Notes: generated by a model not told the origin, from the sequence alone. 64,000 nucleotides of DNA from an uncultured Mediterraneibacter sp. (GCA_934309345.1 CAKRDD010000021.1:1-64000), one strand, 5' to 3'; counted from the first letter of the stretch, positions 49,671 through 58,247 are shown. Numbers and translations: made by a program.

Positions 49671-50546
49671 ATGAAATCAAACAAAAACCCTCTGGTCCGC
49701 TTCCGCGGATGGATCCAGGCGGCTGCAACGCTGCTGACCAATATTCACATCCCGAATCTGTTTAAAGGAAAAATTTATCAGGGAAATGTAAAGACGATGT
49801 GCGTCCCGGGACTAAACTGTTACTCTTGTCCTGCCGCCACAGGCGCCTGTCCGATCGGAGCATTTCAGGCTGTAGTAGGATCCTCCAAATTTAAGTTCAC
49901 TTACTACATCACTGGATTTTTCATCCTGTTAGGTGTTCTGTTAGGACGATTTATCTGCGGATTTCTCTGTCCGTTTGGATGGTTCCAGGATCTGCTGCAT
50001 AAGATTCCGGGTAAGAAATTTTCCACCGCAAAGCTGAAGCCTCTGCGGTATCTGAAATATGTGATTCTGGTTGTCTTTGTTATATTGCTTCCGGCATTTG
50101 TAACTAATTCACTTGGTATGGGAGATCCTTTCTTCTGTAAATACATTTGCCCGCAGGGAGTACTTGAAGGCGCAATCCCACTGGCGCTTGCCAACTCAGG
50201 AATCCGTTCCGCGCTTGGACATTTATTTACATTTAAATTCACAATCCTTGCGCTTTTCATCATCCTGAGCATCTTGTTTTACCGTCCATTTTGTAAATGG
50301 ATCTGCCCGCTGGGCGCTATTTACTCACTGTTTAACAAGGTATCTTTTCTTAAGATCCAGGTTGATCATGAAAAATGTGTTGGCTGCCAGAAATGCAGCC
50401 GTGTCTGCAAGATGGATGTCAACGTAGTAGACACACCAAACCATCCGGAGTGTATCCGCTGCGGAGAATGTATGAAAGCCTGTCCGACTGACACAATCTG
50501 CTATCATTATGGGTTTTCAAACAAGAAAAAGGCTAATAATAAATAA
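49671..50546 (+). CDS. Membrane 4Fe-4S protein, NapH/CcoG-like
   Basis: About 291 residues with four to five membrane helices and cysteine-rich cytoplasmic loops. 'GLNCYSCPAATGACPIGAF' and 'ICGFLCPFGWFQDLLHKIPG' are the NapH-type CP motifs; 'CKYICPQGVLEGAIP' and 'CKWICPLGAIYSLF' follow; two ferredoxin motifs end it ('CVGCQKCSRVCKMDV', 'CIRCGECMKACPTDTI'). Such proteins relay electrons across or along the membrane, here probably to the TlpA-like thiol protein. The start is uncertain: GTG 49650, TTG 49659 or ATG 49671; the first two overlap the preceding gene. Confidence 0.9.
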   Translation: MKSNKNPLVRFRGWIQAAATLLTNIHIPNLFKGKIYQGNVKTMCVPGLNCYSCPAATGACPIGAFQAVVGSSKFKFTYYITGFFILLGVLLGRFICGFLCPFGWFQDLLHKIPGKKFSTAKLKPLRYLKYVILVVFVILLPAFVTNSLGMGDPFFCKYICPQGVLEGAIPLALANSGIRSALGHLFTFKFTILALFIILSILFYRPFCKWICPLGAIYSLFNKVSFLKIQVDHEKCVGCQKCSRVCKMDVNVVDTPNHPECIRCGECMKACPTDTICYHYGFSNKKKANNK

Positions 50547-50587
50547 ACTAAAACAAACAAAATGTAATTTAAAGGAGATTTAAAATC

Positions 50588-51523
50588 ATGAAAAACAAAA
50601 CACTTAGAACAAACGCAATGAAATTAAAAAAGGTAATCGCTGCATCACTTGCCATTTCTGTACTTTTTGCATTTACAGGCTGCGGAAATTCTTCCTCAAC
50701 AACCAATACAAAACAGGAATCTTCTTCCACAACAGAAACGGGCAGCACTGACGAGCTGAACAAAAAACTGGACGACCTTTACCAGCAGGAAAACCAGCTT
50801 TTTGCTGATCACAAAGATGCATGGGACAAAGTCTTTGGTCTTATGAACAAGAACACTGCCGGTGATGCCATGAACGAAAACTATGCTGACATTCTTGCAA
50901 GTACAGTTGAATCTAATAAAGACTCTTTCTCTGAAGAAGAATATGAAACTTTGAGCAAAGACATTGAGACAATCCGCGGAATTGAAGAAGAAATTGCCAA
51001 GCTTGAGAAAGAGATTGCTGCATCCGGATCTTCTGACAACTCTTCTTCAAAATCAGATGAATCCACAGGTGTATTCAAAGGTTTCAAAGGAAAAGATCTG
51101 GACGGCAATGATGTAGACGACAGCCTTTTTGCTAAAAACAAAGTTACAGTTGTAAACTTCTGGTTCAGTGGATGCAAGCCGTGCGTCGGAGAGCTTTCCA
51201 AACTGAATGAATTAAATGAGAAGCTCAAAGAAATGGGCGGTGAGGTTGTAGGTATCAACACTGACACTTTAGACAACAATGAGGCTGGAATCAAAGAAGC
51301 AAAAGAAATTCTGAAAGCACAGGGCGCTTCTTACAAAAACCTGACGTTTGATTCCAATTCAACAGTTGGAAAATATGCCGGAAACATCATGGCATTCCCT
51401 ACAACAGTTCTTGTAGATAAAGACGGAAATATTGTTGGCGAGCCTTTCATGGGCGGGATCGATGATCAGTCAAACTACGATCAGCTGATGAAGCAGATCC
51501 AGTCCGTACTGGATCAGGACTAA
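50588..51523 (+). CDS. TlpA-like thiol-disulfide lipoprotein
   Basis: A 311-residue exported lipoprotein: signal with lipobox 'SVLFAFTGCG' (Cys about 35), a Ser/Thr-rich spacer, a helical region (about 55-155, 'EIAKLEKEIAASG'), and a thioredoxin-fold domain (about 165-311) with active site 'VVNFWFSGCKPCVGELSKLN' (CKPC) and cis-Pro loop 'IMAFPTTVLVDKDG'. It would reduce or exchange disulfides outside the membrane, taking electrons through the preceding 4Fe-4S membrane protein. AAAGGAG site. Last gene of the cassette. Confidence 0.93.
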   Translation: MKNKTLRTNAMKLKKVIAASLAISVLFAFTGCGNSSSTTNTKQESSSTTETGSTDELNKKLDDLYQQENQLFADHKDAWDKVFGLMNKNTAGDAMNENYADILASTVESNKDSFSEEEYETLSKDIETIRGIEEEIAKLEKEIAASGSSDNSSSKSDESTGVFKGFKGKDLDGNDVDDSLFAKNKVTVVNFWFSGCKPCVGELSKLNELNEKLKEMGGEVVGINTDTLDNNEAGIKEAKEILKAQGASYKNLTFDSNSTVGKYAGNIMAFPTTVLVDKDGNIVGEPFMGGIDDQSNYDQLMKQIQSVLDQD

Positions 51524-51573
51524 TTTAGATTTGTTTTTCATCCATCAATGGAATCTGCCCGGAATATCGAATT

Positions 51574-51602
51574 GTCGAAAATAGTAAAATGCTTTATAAT
51601 GA
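51574..51602 (+). promoter_or_regulatory. Promoter of the glycosyltransferase gene
   Basis: TTGTCG (51574-51579), 17-base spacer, TATAAT (51597-51602), 70 bases ahead of the start codon. Confidence 0.65.
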
Positions 51603-51671
51603 TATTATAAGCTGTAACATTAAAATGGTAATGAGCTGAAATCTCTTTATATACAGAAGGGACGAACTGAT

Positions 51672-52802
51672 ATGGATGAAAACAAACAGGAACAGATGGT
51701 TTCGATCATTGTACCGGTATATAATGCAGAAGCATATTTACCTGAAATGATAGAGAGCGTTATCTTTCAGAACTATAACAACTGGGAACTACTTCTGATT
51801 AATAATTGTTCAATGGATAATAGCTTCGAAATCTGCCAATCATATGAAAAGAAAGATGTACGAATACGAGTTATGCAAGAAACAGAAAAAGGTTCGGCGG
51901 CAGTCAGAAATCATGGTCTGCTGGCTGCCCACGGTGGCTATATAATGTTTCTGGATGCAGATGACTTTTTAGCAGACAATGCAGTACTCGACCGATTCGT
52001 AAATGTGATGAAGCATGAAGAAGCAGATATTGTGGTGGGAAATTATGAACGGCTGTGGAACGGACAACGTTTTGCAGCCGCAAGTCATACGTCCTTTTCT
52101 GAAAAGAATCCGGATTCTGAAGACTTCAGATTTCAGGGATTCTTTTCAGTTGGGACACTTTCTTATGTATGGGGAAAACTTTACCGAAAACAATTTTTAG
52201 AGAAAAACGAAGCTGTTTTTGAGAATCTACCTTACGCAGAAGATAAACTTTTTAATATTCAGTGCTATTTATGCAATCCGAAATATGCTTTTATCCAGGA
52301 AACAGGATATATTTATCGAAAAAATGATGACTCCATTTCATTTACTTATCGGCCGAATTCCCTGCAATGCTGGATGGCAATTGCATATCGATTACAGAAG
52401 CTCCTGACAGAAAAGGAGATAAAACAGATTCATTGCTTAAAGGATGAAAATGTAGAAAGCGAATGTCTTGAAAAAAAATATTGGGGATTTATTTATTATT
52501 TAATATTTTTTGCAATTTTCTTTGACGCTAAGATGGAATATGTAGAACACAATCATTCGATTTTGGCCGTAATAAAATTGATAAAAATGTATCAGACAGA
52601 TGATTTGTCCAAAGAAACATTTGTACAACTAAAACGAAAAACATATACAGGAAAACTGTCTCAGAAATTGTGGAAAATGATGATTCAAGGATTTTCTATG
52701 GCAATGTGGTTTCACTTATATTGGGGACTCGCATTTGGTATCAAATTATTAATTGATCTAAGAATTGATGAAAAACTTTCAGATACAGGGTTACGTGAGT
52801 AA
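51672..52802 (+). CDS. Family 2 glycosyltransferase
   Basis: A 376-residue GT-A enzyme. 'MVSIIVPVYNAEAYLPEMIE' and 'NYNNWELLLINNCSMDNSFE' open the nucleotide-sugar domain; the metal motif is in 'GYIMFLDADDFLADNAVLDR' (DAD); 'FENLPYAEDKLFNIQCYL' holds the ED catalytic pair. The C-terminal 120 residues include two weakly hydrophobic segments that may attach it to the membrane. The DNA is more A-rich than the neighbouring genes, suggesting recent acquisition. It is alone, so the acceptor (glycolipid, wall polymer or protein) is unknown. Confidence 0.92.
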   Translation: MDENKQEQMVSIIVPVYNAEAYLPEMIESVIFQNYNNWELLLINNCSMDNSFEICQSYEKKDVRIRVMQETEKGSAAVRNHGLLAAHGGYIMFLDADDFLADNAVLDRFVNVMKHEEADIVVGNYERLWNGQRFAAASHTSFSEKNPDSEDFRFQGFFSVGTLSYVWGKLYRKQFLEKNEAVFENLPYAEDKLFNIQCYLCNPKYAFIQETGYIYRKNDDSISFTYRPNSLQCWMAIAYRLQKLLTEKEIKQIHCLKDENVESECLEKKYWGFIYYLIFFAIFFDAKMEYVEHNHSILAVIKLIKMYQTDDLSKETFVQLKRKTYTGKLSQKLWKMMIQGFSMAMWFHLYWGLAFGIKLLIDLRIDEKLSDTGLRE

Positions 52803-52849
52803 ACAGTGAAGATCACCACCGATTCAAGCAATACTTAATCAGAATTAAT

Positions 52850-52877
52850 TTACATCCGCCACCGCGCTTGCTATACT
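52850..52877 (+). promoter_or_regulatory. Promoter of the serine dehydratase operon
   Basis: TTTACA (52850-52855), 16-base spacer, TATACT (52872-52877), 34 bases before the sdaAB start. Confidence 0.65.
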
Positions 52878-52910
52878 GAAATCATATATATAATCAGGAG
52901 GCTATTTAAA

Positions 52911-53579
52911 ATGTCTTTTATCAGCGTTTTTGATGTTATGGGGCCGAATATGATCGGTCCTTCCAGTTCTCACACTGCCGGTGCGGCACGCATTGCTTAT
53001 CTTGCACAGAAGATGATCAACGGGCCGCTTGCAAAAGTAGAATTTATTCTCTACGGCTCTTTCGCCAGAACGTATCACGGACACGGTACTGACCGCGCGC
53101 TTCTTGGAGGAATCATGGGATTTTCCACTGATGATATGCGAATCCGGAATTCCTTCGAGATTGCTACAGAAAACGGACTGAAATACTCTTTTACTCCGAA
53201 TGAGGAAGAAACTGATATTCATCCGAATACCGTCGATATTATTATGACCAATACTGCCGGTCAGGAGATGACGATCCGTGGAGAATCTCTTGGCGGCGGT
53301 AAAGTCCACATCACACAGATCAATCATGTAGAAGTAGATTTCACCGGTGAATACAGTGCTATCATTGTTGTCCAGAAGGATGTTCCGGGTGTTGTTGCCT
53401 GGATCACCAGCTGTCTCAGCGACCGCCGGGTCAATATTGCTTTTATGCGTCTGTTTCGTGAATCGAAAGGACACACTGCTTACACGATTGTAGAATCCGA
53501 CGGAAAACTTCCGGAAGAAATTGCCGACACCATCCGCCAGAACGAACATGTTCTGGATGTTATGGTCGTACAGATGTGA
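52911..53579 (+). CDS. sdaAB: L-serine dehydratase, iron-sulfur-dependent, beta subunit
   Basis: A 222-residue beta subunit of the anaerobic two-subunit enzyme converting L-serine to pyruvate and ammonia. N-terminal 'FDVMGPNMIGPSSSHTAGAA' is the family signature; 'FARTYHGHGTDRALLGGIMG' follows; an ACT domain fills the C-terminus ('YSAIIVVQKDVPGVVAWITS', about 148-222), likely an allosteric serine site. AGGAGG site. The alpha subunit follows after 23 bases with its own AAGGAGG. Confidence 0.95.
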   Translation: MSFISVFDVMGPNMIGPSSSHTAGAARIAYLAQKMINGPLAKVEFILYGSFARTYHGHGTDRALLGGIMGFSTDDMRIRNSFEIATENGLKYSFTPNEEETDIHPNTVDIIMTNTAGQEMTIRGESLGGGKVHITQINHVEVDFTGEYSAIIVVQKDVPGVVAWITSCLSDRRVNIAFMRLFRESKGHTAYTIVESDGKLPEEIADTIRQNEHVLDVMVVQM

Positions 53580-53602
53580 TTGTGTTCAAGGAGGTTTTTT
53601 AT

Positions 53603-54472
53603 ATGGATTTTAAAAATGCAAACGAACTCCTTACACTATGTGAGGAACAGAATATTTCTATCTCTGAAGTTATGCGTAATCGAGAGATCATAACCGGAGA
53701 ATGTCCTGCTAAAGAAGTGGATCAAAAAATGGCGCGTGTTCTTGAAATCATGAAAGAAGCTGCCCGCTCTCCGATTGAAAAACCAATCCGTTCCATGGGC
53801 GGGCTGATCGGCGGAGAGGCGCAAAAACTTGCACAGCATTCTGCCAGTGGTCAGGGACTGTGCGGTGAACTGCTTGAGAAAGCTATCACTTATGCTATGG
53901 CAACCCTTGAGACAAATACGTCCATGGGACTGATCGTTGCTTCACCTACCGCCGGTTCCGCAGGCATCGTTCCGGGATTGCTTCTCGCTTTTCAGGAAGT
54001 ATACCATTTCTCCGACAAAGAGATTCAGCAGGTTCTCTTCAATGCGGGCGCTGTCGGTTACCTCGCCATGCGAAATGCCACTGTTGCCGGTGCTGTCGGA
54101 GGGTGTCAGGCTGAGGTTGGTGTTGCATCTGCTATGGCAGCGTCTGCCGCTGTTGAACTTATGGGTGGAACTCCTAAGCAATGTCTGGATGCCGCCTCAA
54201 CAGTCCTTATGAACATGCTTGGACTCGTCTGTGATCCGGTCGGAGGTCTGGTAGAATACCCTTGCCAGAACCGTAATGCAGCCGGAGTTGCCAATGCACT
54301 GATTGCAGCTGAAATGTCCCTTGCCGGCATTTCTCAGCTCATTCCTTTTGATGAAATGCTCGAGGCAATGTACAAAGTCGGAAAGCGACTTCCGGTTGAA
54401 CTGCGTGAGACAGCATTAAGCGGATGTGCTACAACGCCATCCGCCTGTGAAGCATGTCATATACACGCATGA
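53603..54472 (+). CDS. sdaAA: L-serine dehydratase, iron-sulfur-dependent, alpha subunit
   Basis: A 289-residue catalytic subunit carrying the labile 4Fe-4S centre. Marks: 'TSMGLIVASPTAGSAGIVPG' (about 110-130), 'CQAEVGVASAMAASAAVELM' and 'GLVCDPVGGLVEYPCQNRN' (two cysteines), and 'LSGCATTPSACEACHIHA' at the end (further cysteines). Start set at the ATG at 53603, after AAGGAGG; a longer frame begins at 53576 before that site. Together with SdaAB, and with CyuA nearby, it forms an amino-acid deamination block. Confidence 0.95.
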   Translation: MDFKNANELLTLCEEQNISISEVMRNREIITGECPAKEVDQKMARVLEIMKEAARSPIEKPIRSMGGLIGGEAQKLAQHSASGQGLCGELLEKAITYAMATLETNTSMGLIVASPTAGSAGIVPGLLLAFQEVYHFSDKEIQQVLFNAGAVGYLAMRNATVAGAVGGCQAEVGVASAMAASAAVELMGGTPKQCLDAASTVLMNMLGLVCDPVGGLVEYPCQNRNAAGVANALIAAEMSLAGISQLIPFDEMLEAMYKVGKRLPVELRETALSGCATTPSACEACHIHA

Positions 54473-54520
54473 TACTATTAGATCAACTATTCCAACCGAT
54501 TAATTAGGAGGCAGGAAAAA

Positions 54521-55312
54521 ATGAAACCGATTTACGAAGAAAATGAAGAAACACTGGAAATCGCTGAACAGATTTCCTGCCATATTCCCCCACATCTTCA
54601 CAAATCAATGGAACTTGTATCCGTGACAGAAGGTACACTGGAAATCGGAGTCGGAACTGAATTGTATCATATGGAAAAAGGCGATTTTGCACTTGTATTT
54701 CCGGAATTGATCCACCACTATCAGGTATTCAGCAGCGAATCCTGTAAGGCGATCTATGCACTTGCTTCACCGCTTCTTGCTCCAAGCTATACGAAAGAAT
54801 TGCAACAATTTTGTCCTGTAAATCCGGTAATTCTGGCTCAAGAAGTACACCCAGACGTAAATTATGCCCTGCGAAGCATGCTGGTCTATCCAGCCGCTTC
54901 ACAAGGGCATGTTCTGCATCAGGCATTTATTCAGATTATACTTGCACGCACTCTTCCCTTATTTGAAATGATAGATAAGAGCAGTGTTGGAAGTAATGAC
55001 ATTATTTACCAGACTGTTTCTTATATTGCTGCTCATTATACAGAAGAACTGACGCTTTCCAAAATGGCTCATGATCTTGGAATCAGTCAGTCCTCTTTGT
55101 CCCGTGTTTTCTCCGGCACATTTCATACGAATTTTAACCGCTATCTGAATGAAGCAAGACTGGATTATGCCTGTAGTCTCCTGCTTCATAGTGACCATAC
55201 GATTCTCGACATCTGTATCCGGGCAGGATTCGACAGTCAGAGAACATTCAACCGCGTATTCCAGGAACGATACCATATGTCACCAAGAGAGTATCGAAAG
55301 CAGCCGCATTAA
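54521..55312 (+). CDS. AraC-family transcriptional regulator
   Basis: A 263-residue regulator with an N-terminal cupin-type effector domain (about 15-140; 'CHIPPHLHKSMELVSVTEGT' holds the usual histidines) and a C-terminal AraC domain (about 160-263; 'YTEELTLSKMAHDLGISQSS', second helix-turn-helix 'ILDICIRAGFDSQRTFNRVF'). AGGAGG site. It is 48 bases after sdaAA on the same strand and faces the alcohol dehydrogenase-cyuA operon, so it may respond to serine, cysteine or a product and control one or both; no site is proven. Confidence 0.93.
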   Translation: MKPIYEENEETLEIAEQISCHIPPHLHKSMELVSVTEGTLEIGVGTELYHMEKGDFALVFPELIHHYQVFSSESCKAIYALASPLLAPSYTKELQQFCPVNPVILAQEVHPDVNYALRSMLVYPAASQGHVLHQAFIQIILARTLPLFEMIDKSSVGSNDIIYQTVSYIAAHYTEELTLSKMAHDLGISQSSLSRVFSGTFHTNFNRYLNEARLDYACSLLLHSDHTILDICIRAGFDSQRTFNRVFQERYHMSPREYRKQPH

Positions 55313-55327
55313 GCAGCGCTTTCGATA
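55292..55327. terminator. Weak bidirectional hairpin between convergent genes
   Basis: Perfect 10-base repeat TATCGAAAGC (55292-55301) and GCTTTCGATA (55318-55327); the AraC gene stop lies in the loop. No strong T run follows, so termination is uncertain. Confidence 0.35.
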
Positions 55328-55337
55328 TTAACTGTTA

Positions 55338-56525
55338 TTAACCTCTCTCATATGCCATCTGATAAATTACCAGAATATCCTCATATGCCAACGGTTTATA
55401 TCCGATCAATGAACGCGTTTTGTTTCTTGAACAATCAAGTGCCAGTTTCGTAAGATCATCTTCTTTTACACCAAGTTCTTTTAATCCGATTGGCATCCCT
55501 ATCGATGCATAATACTGCTCCTGCATATCAATTGCAGTTTCAATTGTCTTCTCCGGATGTTCAAAATCAATATCCAGTCCCCATACATTAGATGCATACT
55601 GCAGCCAGCGATTTATATTTGCTTTATAAACATATCTTGCCCAACTGCACCACAGCGCTGCAAGTCCTGCTCCATGCGCTACTTCCGGGTACATTCCGGA
55701 TACTTCATGCTCTAACTGATGAACAACGAGCTGGAACTCTCTTCCACACTGTGTGAGTCCATTATGTGCAAGTGAAGATGCCCACATCATATTTGCTCGT
55801 GCAGTATAATCTTCCGGATTCTTCAGACAATCTCCTGCAGCTTTTCGTACACTCTTAATCACAGCCTCTGCAATCGAATCTGTCAGATAGGTATCCTCCC
55901 CCGGACAGAAATATCTTTCAATCGTATGCATTGCAATATCTACTGCTCCGCATGCTGTCTGATAAGGACTTACTGTATAAGTAAGAACCGGATCCTCAAT
56001 TGCAAAGTTCATACGGTTAAAGAGTCCGTTACAGCCACGTTTCTCTCCTGTTTCCGGATTACTGATCACACAGGAAGAACTCATCTCGGAACCGGCTGCC
56101 GCCAGTGTCAGAATTGCTCCCTTCGGAAGCGTTTTCTGTGGAACAGCTTTGCCACAATGGAAGTCCCAGACATCTACTTCCGGGTTTGCCAGTCCATTCG
56201 CAATCGCCTTTGAAGAATCCAGAACAGAACCGCCACCAACTGCAAGAACAAAGTCTACGCCTTCTTTTTTGCCAAGCTCAATCCCTTCTCTTACAAGCGG
56301 AAGTTCCGGATTCGCAACTACTCCACCAAGCTCTACAAAACTGATGTTTTCTTCCCTCAGACAATTCTCCACCTTATCAAGCAGTCCACTCTTTCTTGCG
56401 GAATTTCCACCGAAATGTACCAGGACTTTCTTTGGATGAAACTCTGCAATGATCTTACCGACCTTTAATTCCTCGTCTTTTCCGAAATATACTTTTGTTG
56501 GTGTTTCATAAATAAAATTATTCAT
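55338..56525 (-). CDS. Iron-containing alcohol dehydrogenase, butanol dehydrogenase-like
   Basis: A 395-residue NAD(P)H-dependent type III alcohol dehydrogenase of the BDH/YqhD subgroup: 'YETPTKVYFGKDEELKVGKI' start, cofactor 'VDFVLAVGGGSVLDSSKAIA' (about 90-110), 'LTLAAAGSEMSSSCVISNPE', and metal ligands in 'DIAMHTIERYFCPGED' and 'HQLEHEVSGMYPEVAHGAGL'. It would reduce aldehydes to alcohols in the cytoplasm, possibly re-oxidising NADH made during amino-acid fermentation. Start at the ATG at 56525 (GAGGAG upstream), two bases after the cyuA stop, so the two are cotranscribed. Confidence 0.93.
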   Translation of the reverse strand: MNNFIYETPTKVYFGKDEELKVGKIIAEFHPKKVLVHFGGNSARKSGLLDKVENCLREENISFVELGGVVANPELPLVREGIELGKKEGVDFVLAVGGGSVLDSSKAIANGLANPEVDVWDFHCGKAVPQKTLPKGAILTLAAAGSEMSSSCVISNPETGEKRGCNGLFNRMNFAIEDPVLTYTVSPYQTACGAVDIAMHTIERYFCPGEDTYLTDSIAEAVIKSVRKAAGDCLKNPEDYTARANMMWASSLAHNGLTQCGREFQLVVHQLEHEVSGMYPEVAHGAGLAALWCSWARYVYKANINRWLQYASNVWGLDIDFEHPEKTIETAIDMQEQYYASIGMPIGLKELGVKEDDLTKLALDCSRNKTRSLIGYKPLAYEDILVIYQMAYERG

Positions 56526-56527
56526 TT

Positions 56528-57817
56528 CTAGCACTCCTCATTGATATCCGCACGGTCTATCATTACATTCAGAATCTCTGTATCCGTGGCACGCATACCA
56601 ACTCTTCCAATGTAACCCATGCTCTTAATTGTTTCTTCAATATCATCTTTGATGATACCTTCTCCCGGCAGGAAACTTTTGTTCTGAATACTAAGCTGAA
56701 AAGCCATAAGCGCAGCATCAACAGATGTCGCTATCTTTGCTGCACAGGATGGTTTCGCTCCATCACAAACGATTCCTCCGATATTTCCAAGTGTATTGAT
56801 GATCGTCAGAGAAACCTGCTGATAAGTTCCACCATACATATAGGTAATACCTGCCCCGGCGCCACAGGCAGCGCTGACTGCACCACAATACGCAGAAAGA
56901 CTTCCAATATAATATTTCTGATGGATCGCGATCAGATTACTGACAACAAGAGAACGGCAAAGCTTCTCATGAGATACTTCCCATTCATCTGCAAACACAA
57001 TAACCGGAAGCGACACCGTCATGCCTTGATTACCACTTCCTGAATTGATAACAACCGGCATAGAACATCCGCCCATACGCGCATCACTTCCGGCTGCTGC
57101 CCTTGCACAGGCTCTTGTAGTAACACTCTTTCCCCATACATGCATCAACGTTTTACCGATCTGCGCTCCATAGTTATTATCAAGTCCTTCCTGAGCAATC
57201 GCAGAATTCAGTTTAATCTGTCGATCAATAATCGGCTGCACATCTTCCATACGAACCTGATCCGCAAAATCAAGGATATCTTTAACCGTAAGTTTTGATT
57301 TATCTACGGTGGTCTTAACCTCTGATTTATAAGGATTATCCAACAGCACTTCACCATCCTTTTCAATTCTTGTAATATTCGTGTGCTGATGTTCGATTGT
57401 TACAGAAGCAAAATGCTCTCCTTTTCTTACTTTAGCTGTAATATAGAGGTTATCAACTCCTTCAACTAAAGAACAGGAACAGATTTTCTGATTGATCAGT
57501 TCTTTCGTTTTCGCAATATCTTCACAAGTCACTTCACTCAACACTTCCAGTGCCTTATCCGCATTTCCCCCTACGATACCAAGAACTGCTGCCACTTCCA
57601 TTCCTTTCATTCCTCCGGAATTCGGAACTGTAACGCCCTTAACATTCTTGATAATATTTCCGCTGAGTTCCATTTCTACAGAATCTGGAAATTCTCCAAG
57701 AATCTGACGTGCTTTTGCCGCTGTATAGGCAATTGCAATCGGTTCTGTACATCCAAGAGCAGGTACCAGTTCCTGCCTTAGGATATTCAAATAGTTTTCG
57801 TATAATATAGAGTCCAT
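56528..57817 (-). CDS. cyuA: L-cysteine desulfidase family protein
   Basis: A 429-residue iron-sulfur lyase of the CyuA/UPF0597 family, related to the serine dehydratase alpha subunit: it turns L-cysteine into pyruvate, ammonia and sulfide. Marks: 'QELVPALGCTEPIAIAYTAA' (first Cys), 'GVTVPNSGGMKGMEVAAVLG', 'INSGSGNQGMTVSLPVIVFA', 'GGIVCDGAKPSCAAKIATSV' (two cysteines for the cluster). First gene of an operon with the alcohol dehydrogenase. The leader has a promoter bracketed by an inverted repeat. Activity on D-cysteine or serine is a possible alternative. Confidence 0.92.
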   Translation of the reverse strand: MDSILYENYLNILRQELVPALGCTEPIAIAYTAAKARQILGEFPDSVEMELSGNIIKNVKGVTVPNSGGMKGMEVAAVLGIVGGNADKALEVLSEVTCEDIAKTKELINQKICSCSLVEGVDNLYITAKVRKGEHFASVTIEHQHTNITRIEKDGEVLLDNPYKSEVKTTVDKSKLTVKDILDFADQVRMEDVQPIIDRQIKLNSAIAQEGLDNNYGAQIGKTLMHVWGKSVTTRACARAAAGSDARMGGCSMPVVINSGSGNQGMTVSLPVIVFADEWEVSHEKLCRSLVVSNLIAIHQKYYIGSLSAYCGAVSAACGAGAGITYMYGGTYQQVSLTIINTLGNIGGIVCDGAKPSCAAKIATSVDAALMAFQLSIQNKSFLPGEGIIKDDIEETIKSMGYIGRVGMRATDTEILNVMIDRADINEEC

Positions 57818-57831
57818 TTAAAAGGTGCTCC

Positions 57832-57892
57832 TTTCTCAAAATAACGTAAATGTATATGAAACAAGTATATACTTTTTGAGAAAATAAAACAA
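57832..57892 (-). promoter_or_regulatory. cyuA promoter bracketed by an inverted repeat
   Basis: Minus strand TTGTTT (57887-57892), 17-base spacer, TATACT (57864-57869). The perfect 10-base repeat TTTCTCAAAA/TTTTGAGAAA has one arm in the spacer (57874-57883) and the other at the ribosome site (57832-57841). The -10 itself lies in the small palindrome AAGTATATACTT. A dimeric regulator site is likely. Confidence 0.6.
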
Positions 57893-57940
57893 TCATTTAC
57901 GGATAGAATCACATTTGTGAAGAATTGCTATATATAAAAA

Positions 57941-57986
57941 AATAAGAGTAGATATCTTCTCTCAAGACATCTACCCTTATTTTTTA
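57941..57986 (-). terminator. Terminator after the mini-protein genes
   Basis: Hairpin AATAAG-GTAGAT-TCTT paired across loop 57959-57962 with its complement, followed by T runs on both strands. It ends the minus-strand mini-protein transcript. Confidence 0.85.
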
Positions 57987-58024
57987 TTGTTTATTTGATT
58001 TGATTTTTGTGTATATTCCATGGC

Positions 58025-58114
58025 TTACAATCTTCCGCCCCATCCATAAGTATTACCCATTAATTTTACATAACTTTCAAGTGATTCTTCAAACCATTTT
58101 GCTAATTTTCTCAT
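58025..58114 (-). CDS. 29-residue mini-protein B of a tandem pair
   Basis: A short ORF with an AAGGAG site ten bases before its ATG. It begins MRKLAKWFEESLESY and ends GNTYGWGGRL: a basic, amphipathic helix carrying one tryptophan, then a Gly-rich tail. No signal peptide and no cysteine. Aligned without gaps to mini-protein A (58158-58247, from its second Met), it keeps Met1, Trp7, Glu10, Glu13, Lys17, Gly20, Gly24 and Arg28, so the two are paralogues. It is followed by a terminator. Unknown function; leaderless bacteriocin, signalling peptide or membrane-active peptide are options. Confidence 0.7.
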   Translation of the reverse strand: MRKLAKWFEESLESYVKLMGNTYGWGGRL

Positions 58115-58157
58115 AATTTTCTTTCTCCTTTTTTCTTTTATTTTCTTTTTCTATTGC

Positions 58158-58247
58158 TTATCTAAAGTACATTCCGTTCATCCGTCCGAAGAACTTAATA
58201 TCTTCTTCATAAATCTCATGTAGCCATCTTTTAATTCTCTTCATCAT
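58158..58247 (-). CDS. 29-residue mini-protein A of a tandem pair
   Basis: A short ORF preceded by a very strong AAAAGGAGGTG site, eight bases before ATGATG (either Met could start it). It begins MMKRIKRWLHEIYEED and ends GRMNGMYFR. Like B it has a basic start, a tryptophan at position 7 of the alignment, an acidic middle and a Gly-containing tail. A and B are 43 bases apart on the same strand and probably cotranscribed. Two separate ribosome sites, conserved spacing and mutual similarity argue against chance ORFs. The inverted repeat at 58255-58299 covers its ribosome site. Confidence 0.7.
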   Translation of the reverse strand: MMKRIKRWLHEIYEEDIKFFGRMNGMYFR

